Source: Bacillota bacterium
Lineage (GTDB): Bacteria; Bacillota; Clostridia; Oscillospirales; Acutalibacteraceae
NCBI GenBank assembly: GCA_023417635.1
Contig: JAEZFF010000011.1
Span: 1 to 34,808, forward strand
Length of the DNA: 34,808 bases
Reading direction: 5' to 3'
The position numbers and the translations under genes were made by a program. Position 1 is the stretch's first letter. The number at the start of each line of letters is the position of its first letter. The notes below the pieces were generated by a model. That model was not told where the DNA came from and made no database searches. It saw only the letters and a program-made list of their open reading frames with translations. Positions 28,971-34,808 of the stretch are shown piece by piece.

Positions 28971-31142
28971 TTACCGCTGAAGTTTCAGCGGGGAACCGGT
29001 TACTGTAAAGTTAACCGAAGAGACGGACTTTCCCATCAGTTCCGCGCTGCGTTTGTCCGGCTGACTCCCTCCGACAAATACCCGGAAGGCACCCGGCTCA
29101 AGGACGCAGTTCCCTTCTTCATCAATCAGCGCCATCTGACGGGGGGAGATTGTAAAGCTTACCTCGGCTGTTTCTCCCGGACGCAGACGAATACGCTGGA
29201 ATCCGGCAAGCTGATAAATCGGCACACGGACGCTGGCTTCTGAATCCTGCAAATATGCCTGAACAATTTCATCCGCCTCACACGACTCGGTATTTTTAAC
29301 CGTTGTGTGAACCTGAATCTCACTTCCCGCAGTGATGGTGGTGCTGCTCAGGCGGGGCTTGGAATAATCAAAACTTGTGTAACTCAAGCCATAACCGAAA
29401 GGATAGAGCGGAGTGCCGCGGAAAAAGCGGTACGTTCTGTTTTCCATGGAATAGTCGTGAAAATCCGGCAAATCGCGGTCGGAGCGGTAAAAAGTGACAG
29501 GCAGCCTGCCGCTGGGCGAGAAGTCGCCGAACAGCAGGGATGCGATGGCACGGCCTCCCTGTGCCCCGGGGTACCAAGCCTCAACGACCGCGTCGGTGTG
29601 TTCTTCCGCCCAGGTGACGGCAAGAGCACTTCCGGCAAGAAGGACGGTCACAGTGGGAGTGCCGGTTTTCTGCACCTCTTCGAGAAGCGTTTCCTGATTG
29701 CCGGGCAGCTGAAGGTTAATCTTGTCGCCAGATGCAAATTCATTGGAAGCATCGCCTTCTTCGCCTTCGAGGTTGGCGTTCAGCCCAAGGCAGACGATGG
29801 CAACATCGGCTCGTTCGGCGGCCGAAACCGCTTCCGCAAGGCGGTCGTTTTTCTGAGAGAGGCCGCTCATGCTGTTTTTATAAAGATGACAGCCTTCCGC
29901 ATAATAGATTCTTGCGTTGGGCGCCGCTTCACGGATTCCGTCGACGACGGTGACATATTCGGACGCCGTACCTGCGTAATTCCCAATTAATGCGTCGCGG
30001 CTGTCGGCATTGGGGCCGATCACTGCTATGGAATGGATTTTCTCTCTGTTCAGCGGCAGGAGTTTGTTCCGATTGTGAAGCAGCACGAGGGATTTTTTCG
30101 ATACTTCGAGAGCAAAATCCCGGTGTTCGCTGCAGTCGTTTTTTTCATAGGGGATTGAAGTAAACCGAACATGTTTCGGCTCGTCAAACATTCCCAGACG
30201 CATACGGATCAGCATCAGGCGGTAAACCGCATGATTGATGTCCTCCTCGGTAATCAAACCGGCACGGTAGGCTTTTACAAGGCTGGCAAAAGCACAGCCG
30301 CAGTTCAGGTCGCAGCCACTCTTCACCGCCAAGGCGGACGACTGCTCAAGGTTGTCGGTTACTTTGTGCGCTTCGTTAAAATCCCGGATTGCCCAACAGT
30401 CCGAAGTAACATAGCCGGTAAAGCCCCACTCACGGCGAAGAATGTCGGTCAGAAGCGTCTTGCTTCCACAGCAGGGTTCCCCGTTAAGCCTGTTGTATGC
30501 TCCCATGACTCCGGCAACTTTTGCTTCCTTCACGGCGGCCTCGAAAGCCGGCAGATATGTTTCCCAGAGGTCTTTCTTTGAAACCACCGTATTGAATTTA
30601 TGGCGCTCGCCTTCCGGCCCGCTGTACCCGGCAAGATGTTTGGCGCAGGCGGCGGCTTTCAGATATTTTGGGTCATCACCCTGAATTCCCTTAATGTATG
30701 CAACGCCGAGCTTTGCCGTCAAATAAGGGTCCTCTCCGTAAGTTTCCTGACCTCGTCCCCAGCGTGGGTCACGGTCAATATTAATGGTGGGTGACCAAAA
30801 CGTCAGGCCTTTAAAAATGTCGTGGTCGCCTTTGCGCTGGAATTCGTGGTACTTTGCTCTTCCTTCGGTAGAAATAATATCTGCGACTTTATGGAGCAGT
30901 TCCGGGTCAAACGTCGCAGCCATACCGATGGCCTGCGGGAACATGGTTGAAACGCCCGCGCGCGCAACCCCGTGCAAGGCCTCGCTCCACCAGTTGTAGC
31001 TTGGAACGCCAAGCCGCTCTATTGCAGGGGCTTCATGCTGCATCTGTGTGATTTTCTCTTCCAAGGTCATACGAGAAACAAGGTCACGGGCTCTATCCTC
31101 AAAACTAAGCTGTTCGTTTTTGTAATCCGGTAACTTCGTCAT
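28971..31142 (-). CDS. Glycoside hydrolase family 3 beta-xylosidase/beta-glucosidase, cytoplasmic
   Basis: From the ATG at 31142, with GGAGG 8-9 nt upstream, this is 723 residues. The GH3 barrel begins at residue about 25; catalytic-site blocks are KHLAGYSGPEGER (168-180), MGAYNRLNGEPCCGS (213-227) and the nucleophile motif VTSDCWAI with D248. The alpha/beta sandwich and a C-terminal fibronectin III-like domain (about 600-700, with PYGFGLSY-like YPFGYGLSYTSFDY before it) complete the family layout. YNRLNGEPCC and SDCWAI are closer to the beta-xylosidase/arabinofuranosidase branch than to classical beta-glucosidases. There is no signal peptide, so it would cleave imported oligosaccharides in the cytoplasm. 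A start at 31178 would add 12 residues without a ribosome site. Confidence 0.93.
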   Translation of the reverse strand: MTKLPDYKNEQLSFEDRARDLVSRMTLEEKITQMQHEAPAIERLGVPSYNWWSEALHGVARAGVSTMFPQAIGMAATFDPELLHKVADIISTEGRAKYHEFQRKGDHDIFKGLTFWSPTINIDRDPRWGRGQETYGEDPYLTAKLGVAYIKGIQGDDPKYLKAAACAKHLAGYSGPEGERHKFNTVVSKKDLWETYLPAFEAAVKEAKVAGVMGAYNRLNGEPCCGSKTLLTDILRREWGFTGYVTSDCWAIRDFNEAHKVTDNLEQSSALAVKSGCDLNCGCAFASLVKAYRAGLITEEDINHAVYRLMLIRMRLGMFDEPKHVRFTSIPYEKNDCSEHRDFALEVSKKSLVLLHNRNKLLPLNREKIHSIAVIGPNADSRDALIGNYAGTASEYVTVVDGIREAAPNARIYYAEGCHLYKNSMSGLSQKNDRLAEAVSAAERADVAIVCLGLNANLEGEEGDASNEFASGDKINLQLPGNQETLLEEVQKTGTPTVTVLLAGSALAVTWAEEHTDAVVEAWYPGAQGGRAIASLLFGDFSPSGRLPVTFYRSDRDLPDFHDYSMENRTYRFFRGTPLYPFGYGLSYTSFDYSKPRLSSTTITAGSEIQVHTTVKNTESCEADEIVQAYLQDSEASVRVPIYQLAGFQRIRLRPGETAEVSFTISPRQMALIDEEGNCVLEPGAFRVFVGGSQPDKRSAELMGKSVSSVNFTVTGSPLKLQR

Positions 31143-31146
31143 TTGG

Positions 31147-31214
31147 CAGCCTCCAATTTGTATTACGACGTATCGCATTTTTAACCTATATAATCTTAAC
31201 CTTTTTGGAGGCTG
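31147..31214 (-). promoter_or_regulatory. 10-bp inverted repeat able to mask the GH3 ribosome site
   Basis: On the minus strand CAGCCTCCAA (31205-31214) is the exact complement of TTGGAGGCTG (31147-31156), which contains the GH3 Shine-Dalgarno GGAGG. If transcription starts upstream of 31214, the leader could pair with and hide the ribosome site. The loop is 48 nt. Confidence 0.4.
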
Positions 31215-31590
31215 GCAGTCTTATCAATTCTTGCTCAATATTGCTCATCTTTTGCTGTAATTGGAAGATTCTATTGAACAAACAATTTTACGTATTTATA
31301 ATATGAAATATCCGATGTTACAAAATACATTTCAAGTTTAAATATTTTTTAGGTATCATGCAGGCATTGTCCAAAAGAAAGCATTCTAAATGAGAAATTG
31401 GCAAGCACATTTTGTCCCACTATCTAATTTAATAAGGATAAAAAATGATAATATGTTTTACTCAAAATTGTCGGTCAACCTTCTTTACCGCGTCCTAAAA
31501 AAAACCGGCAGACAAAATGACTGGAAAGCTGCAGGGGGTCGGCACGGTAAAGCAGATAATCAATATTTTACATTAAGGGGGAGTTAAGTT
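31179..31590. other. Divergent regulatory region between GH3 and ABC importer genes
   Basis: This 412-nt AT-rich interval has no convincing gene. It contains a plus-strand promoter (31274-31302), part of the inverted repeat that may mask the GH3 ribosome site, and an 8-bp inverted repeat CTTTACCG (31483-31490) / CGGTAAAG (31545-31552). Half sites for the AraC-type regulator may be here but cannot be identified. Confidence 0.6.
31274..31302 (+). promoter_or_regulatory. Sigma-A promoter upstream of the sugar ABC importer
   Basis: TTGAAC (31274-31279), 17 bp, TATAAT (31297-31302). The leader to the ATG at 31591 would be about 280 nt, unusually long, so a second nearer promoter is possible. Confidence 0.65.
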
Positions 31591-32886
31591 ATGAAATCCA
31601 GGCGAGTAATTACCAGCGTGCTTTGTGCTACCGTCTTGCTGACGATGGCTTCCGCATGCTCCACGCCACAGTCTTCCAGCAGCTCAAAAGGCAATACACC
31701 AGCGTCCTCCGAAAAGATCACCTTGACTTTTTGGAATAACTACACAAACGACACACAGCATGTCATGGCAAACACCATTAAGCAGTGGAACACAGACAAT
31801 CCGAACATCCAGATTGATGCAAACTCCACGGAGAACAACGCGTACAAGACGAAGATTAAAACAGCAATCGCCGGTAATAGTGCCCCGGACATTATCTATT
31901 CCTGGGCAGGCGGGTTCACCAAGACGTTTGTTGACGCAGGAAAAATTCTTCCGCTCGATGAGTATCTGAATGACGGCACAAAAGACAAACTCCTTAACGG
32001 AGCACTGACCAACATTACTTTTAATGGCAAAGTTTATGGCCTTACCTATAACCAGCAGGCAGGCGCTCTGTATGTGAACAACGACTTGTTCAAACAGAAC
32101 AGCGTGAAAATTCCGACAACGTTTGATGAACTGCTGACTGCAGTAAAGACGTTCAAGGCAAAAGGCATTACACCGATGTGCGTCGGTGAAAAAGACGAAT
32201 GGCCCGGTATGTGGTATTACGACATGATTGCTCTTCGGTCAGCCGGAGCTTCAGCCTGCCTGGATGCTCTGAACAAGAAAGCATCTTACGATCAGGCGCC
32301 GTTTACCGATGCAGCGCAGAAACTCGAAGACCTTGTCAGCGCAGGAGCGTTTTCAAAGGACGTTCTGAGTGTCACACGTGATGACTCCGTTGCACAGTTT
32401 ACTCAGGGCAAAATTCCGATGTACTTCGGCGGCAACTTTGATGCACAGCTCATTGACGAATCCCTGAAGGGGAAGGTCAGTGCAGTTAAATTCCCGACAA
32501 TCTCCGGAGGCAAGGGCGTCAACACTGAATATCTTGGCGGCGGCGCGGATGCTTTGCTAGTGAGTGCCAATACAAAGTATAAAGAGCAGGCAGTCAAGGC
32601 AGTCAAGTACCTTGCAGAAAAGTTCTCTTCCGCCATGTACCAGACAGGCGGCGGGCTCCCCGAGTGGAAATATGATTCGCTCGATCAGTCCAAAATTGAT
32701 CCGCTTTCCAAGCAGATCATGGACAACATCGTGACGGGCTCGACCGGAAGTGTTCCCGCATGGGATCTGTATCTGACCGGCGACGATGCTCAGACGCATC
32801 TTGACCTTGTTCAGAAACTGTTCGGTAAAACAGTTACACCGGCAGATTACAGCAAGCAGATGCAGCAGAAGATTAACAAATCCTGA
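31591..32886 (+). CDS. ABC sugar importer, extracellular solute-binding lipoprotein
   Basis: These 431 residues start with a lipoprotein signal ending at the lipobox MASAC (Cys23), followed by a Ser-rich linker. The mature domain is a family 1 binding protein: ITLTFWNNYTNDTQHVMANT, IKTAIAGNSAPDIIYSWAGG, YGLTYNQQAGALYVNNDLF and FTQGKIPMYFGGNFDAQL. GGGGGAG precedes the ATG by 8 nt. It would be lipid-anchored outside the membrane and deliver an oligosaccharide to the permeases encoded downstream. A beta-xylo- or gluco-oligosaccharide is suggested by the divergent GH3 gene, not by the protein itself. Confidence 0.93.
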   Translation: MKSRRVITSVLCATVLLTMASACSTPQSSSSSKGNTPASSEKITLTFWNNYTNDTQHVMANTIKQWNTDNPNIQIDANSTENNAYKTKIKTAIAGNSAPDIIYSWAGGFTKTFVDAGKILPLDEYLNDGTKDKLLNGALTNITFNGKVYGLTYNQQAGALYVNNDLFKQNSVKIPTTFDELLTAVKTFKAKGITPMCVGEKDEWPGMWYYDMIALRSAGASACLDALNKKASYDQAPFTDAAQKLEDLVSAGAFSKDVLSVTRDDSVAQFTQGKIPMYFGGNFDAQLIDESLKGKVSAVKFPTISGGKGVNTEYLGGGADALLVSANTKYKEQAVKAVKYLAEKFSSAMYQTGGGLPEWKYDSLDQSKIDPLSKQIMDNIVTGSTGSVPAWDLYLTGDDAQTHLDLVQKLFGKTVTPADYSKQMQQKINKS

Positions 32887-32907
32887 GACGGCAGATCATA
32901 AGGTAAC

Positions 32908-32951
32908 CCAGGTTTTTCCTGTTATCGCTTTGTCCTTAACAGGAAAAATCC
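32908..32951 (+). repeat. Hairpin between lipoprotein and permease genes
   Basis: GGTTTTTCCTGTTA (32910-32923) pairs with TTAACAGGAAAAATCC (32936-32951), forming a long stem with a short loop but no T-run. Such hairpins often stabilise the binding-protein part of an ABC transcript or attenuate the permeases. Confidence 0.65.
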
Positions 32952-33007
32952 CTTTCAAAATTGTATGTCAACCAATCTATGATTCTTGAAAAAGGGAGCC
33001 GATGTTT

Positions 33008-33892
33008 ATGGACAAATTACTGAGCAGAAAAAGAACAATCCTTCTTTTCATCCTTCCGACATTTATTCTGTTTACCGTAATTATTGTAGTACCAATCTTC
33101 TTTTCCCTCCATTACAGCACTTTGAAGTGGGACGGTTTTTCAAAAGGAGCGTTCGTCGGGTTTGAAAATTATAAAAACCTTTTTGTGGATAACACCGACG
33201 GCTTTATCCAGGCGGTTATCAACTCGCTGGTGTTAGCTTTGATTTCCGTCGGCATTCAGCTCCCGATTTCTCTGATTTTGGCGCTGGTTCTTGCAAGGGG
33301 AATTCGTGGAGAACGTTTTTTTAGAACGGTATATTTTATTCCGGTCATCATTTCTACAGTCGTTATCGGGCAGCTGTGGATGAAAATTTATAATTCCGAT
33401 TACGGTATGCTGAACACGGTACTGAAAGCCATTGGGCTTGGGTCTCTTACAGATGCCTGGCTTGCCGACACGAAAACGGCTCTGGCATCGGTTTTTGTCG
33501 CCATGCTGTGGCAGTACGTCGGTTATCATATGCTGTTGCTGTATGCTGGTGCAAAATCAATTTCACCGGATATTTATGAAGCTGCACGCATAGATGGTGC
33601 TGGCGAAGCAGCAATGGCGTTCCATATAACAATTCCTCTGATGAAGCCAATAATCGCAGTCTGCATTATTTTTGCAGTAACAGGTTCGTTTAAAGCTTTC
33701 GACCTAATCTATGTTATGACGAACGGTGGTCCTCTGCATTCTACGGAAGTTCCTACAACCCTGATGTATACAACTATCTTTTCACGCTACCAGTATGGAT
33801 ATGGCAGCGCAATGGCGATTTTCATTATTGTAGAATGCCTTGTCTTTACCCTGGTAATCAATAAACTCTTCAGCAAAAACGTAGTGGAATAA
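33008..33892 (+). CDS. ABC sugar importer, MalF-type permease
   Basis: From the ATG at 33008, with AGGGAG 9 nt upstream, this is 294 residues; the ATG at 33002 is only 3 nt from that site. Six membrane segments and the binding-protein-dependent permease loop YEAARIDGAGEAAMAFHITIP (the EAA motif coupling to the ATPase) are visible, with FIPVIISTVVIGQLW and TNGGPLHSTE typical of MalF/UgpA proteins. No cognate ATPase gene is in the window; sharing an MsmX-like ATPase is common for such importers. The gene follows the lipoprotein by 121 nt containing the inverted repeat CAGGTTTTTCCTGTTA...TTAACAGGAAAAATCC. Confidence 0.93.
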   Translation: MDKLLSRKRTILLFILPTFILFTVIIVVPIFFSLHYSTLKWDGFSKGAFVGFENYKNLFVDNTDGFIQAVINSLVLALISVGIQLPISLILALVLARGIRGERFFRTVYFIPVIISTVVIGQLWMKIYNSDYGMLNTVLKAIGLGSLTDAWLADTKTALASVFVAMLWQYVGYHMLLLYAGAKSISPDIYEAARIDGAGEAAMAFHITIPLMKPIIAVCIIFAVTGSFKAFDLIYVMTNGGPLHSTEVPTTLMYTTIFSRYQYGYGSAMAIFIIVECLVFTLVINKLFSKNVVE

Positions 33893-33895
33893 AGA

Positions 33896-34774
33896 ATGGT
33901 GATACATATGAAGGCAGATTCTAAACGCGAACCGGGCGTAGGAAAAAAGAAAATAAAAGTTTCGTCCGTAGTCATGTACTTGCTGCTGGGGATATTTGCA
34001 GTCATTCAAGTTTATCCGTTAATTTGGCTTTTTCTGTTTTCTTTTAAAGATAACAATGAAATTTTCAGCGGAAATGCCATGGGGCTGCCGCTGGTATGGA
34101 GAGCGTCGAACTACTCCGACGTATTGACCAACGGCAATGTTGCAGTTTATCTGTTAAACAGCGTTATCGTAACTGGTATTACTATTGTGCTCTCCACCAT
34201 CCTGATTACGACCTCGGCTTATGCAATTGCACGCATGCACTGGAAATTGAGTCATGCGTTTCTGAATTTTATTCTTCTTGGCATGATGGTGCCGCTCCAT
34301 GCAACGCTTCTTCCGCTGTTTATTGTACTGAAAAATTTAGGGCTTCTTAACAGTTACTTGTCCCTGATCCTTCCTTATACGGCCTTTGCGCTGCCAATGG
34401 GAATTTTTATTATGGTGGGATTCTTTCAGAATGTTCCGAAAGAAATGGAGGAATCGGCCTGTCTGGACGGCTGCGGTATCTACAGAATGTTTTACAGCAT
34501 CGTGCTGCCGCTGGTTCGTCCGGCAATCGCCACCGTTGCGATTTTTACATTCCTTTCTGCCTGGAACGAACTGATGTTTGCCAACACATTTGTGAGCAAC
34601 GACAATTTAAAGACCCTTACAGTCGGCATCATGTCACTTTCCGGCCAACAGGGCACACACTGGGGGCCAATCGGAGCCGGGCTTGTGATTGCTACAGTCC
34701 CTACTTTGATTATTTATTTCCTGTTCAGCGATCAGCTACAGAAAAGTGTTATTTCCGGCGCAATAAAAGGCTAA
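33896..34774 (+). CDS. ABC sugar importer, MalG-type permease
   Basis: This 292-residue protein has six membrane segments after a basic N-terminus and the EAA loop EMEESACLDGCGIYRMFYSIVLP. WNELMFANTF near the C-terminus is typical of the MalG/UgpE group. It starts 3 nt after the MalF-type stop; an alternative ATG at 33908 (KADSK) is equally possible because neither has a strong ribosome site. It forms the heterodimeric channel with the preceding permease. The following 34 nt to the window end hold nothing recognisable. Confidence 0.93.
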   Translation: MVIHMKADSKREPGVGKKKIKVSSVVMYLLLGIFAVIQVYPLIWLFLFSFKDNNEIFSGNAMGLPLVWRASNYSDVLTNGNVAVYLLNSVIVTGITIVLSTILITTSAYAIARMHWKLSHAFLNFILLGMMVPLHATLLPLFIVLKNLGLLNSYLSLILPYTAFALPMGIFIMVGFFQNVPKEMEESACLDGCGIYRMFYSIVLPLVRPAIATVAIFTFLSAWNELMFANTFVSNDNLKTLTVGIMSLSGQQGTHWGPIGAGLVIATVPTLIIYFLFSDQLQKSVISGAIKG

Positions 34775-34808
34775 AGCATATGCCCATGCCGCAGCTGCCG
34801 GAAAAACC

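Noticed and set aside
31483..31552. CTTTACCG / CGGTAAAG inverted repeat as an AraC operator
   Set aside because: Only 8 bp with a 54-nt gap and no second copy at another target promoter, so it could be chance.
31390..31587. 65-codon frame in the leader of the ABC importer
   Set aside because: No Shine-Dalgarno sequence, no recognisable domain, and it covers the ribosome-site region of the lipoprotein gene.
1..34808. CRISPR array, tRNA, rRNA, insertion sequence or prophage genes
   Set aside because: No spaced direct repeats, no cloverleaf-like or rRNA-like segments and no transposase or phage protein signatures were seen on reading both strands.

Overview
The window reads as chromosomal DNA of an anaerobic, low-to-mid GC Firmicute, most likely a clostridial acidogen of the Oscillospiraceae/Ruminococcaceae kind. 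This is inferred from strong AGGAGG ribosome sites, sigma-A type promoters, a butyryl-CoA-dehydrogenase-like enzyme, rubredoxin/flavodiiron oxygen defence, Trk/Kdp parts of Gram-positive type and a lipoprotein-dependent sugar ABC importer. No rRNA, tRNA, CRISPR array, insertion sequence or prophage gene was seen, and most of the DNA is densely coding in operons.

Region 1 (1-4041): the 3' end of an rmuC-like gene and its terminator, then a leftward operon. It holds an Rrf2 regulator with four clustered cysteines, a three-module protein (acyl-CoA dehydrogenase, EtfA FAD domain, rubredoxin) and an FprA-type flavodiiron protein. Together these look like a short electron chain from acyl-CoA to O2 or NO. 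Region 2 (4361-5062): an XRE regulator/membrane protein pair with an apparent self-controlling promoter. Region 3 (5129-12253): a PrpR_N/Fis regulator with a decayed AAA+ domain, divergent from a sugar-acid operon (split UxaA-type dehydratase, KdgT-type permease, DUF1537 kinase, PdxA2-type dehydrogenase). Two matching 17-bp palindromes lie between them. A C69 dipeptidase follows.

Region 4 (14128-24148): an ion and pH homeostasis block. A P3A-type H+-ATPase is divergent from a LysR regulator. An eight-gene K+ operon follows: TPR protein, NAD-domain-only TrkA, full TrkA, an unlisted 32-residue membrane peptide, TrkH, an exported OB-fold-like protein, a KdpD-like kinase without the classical N-terminal KdpD domain, and KdpE. 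Trk channel genes therefore sit under a Kdp-type two-component system instead of kdpABC. The kinase carries a motif resembling the cyclic-di-AMP-binding USP motif of S. aureus KdpD.

Region 5 (24256-27868): a PPOX-fold flavoprotein, a membrane PAS-PAS-GGDEF-HD-GYP protein with both catalytic signatures intact, and a nitroreductase. Region 6 (27916-34774): an AraC regulator, a cytoplasmic GH3 beta-xylosidase/glucosidase and a divergent ABC sugar importer (lipoprotein and two permeases), consistent with uptake and intracellular cleavage of short oligosaccharides. The most novel-looking items are the acyl-CoA dehydrogenase/EtfA/rubredoxin-flavodiiron operon and the Trk-Kdp hybrid operon with its 32-residue peptide.
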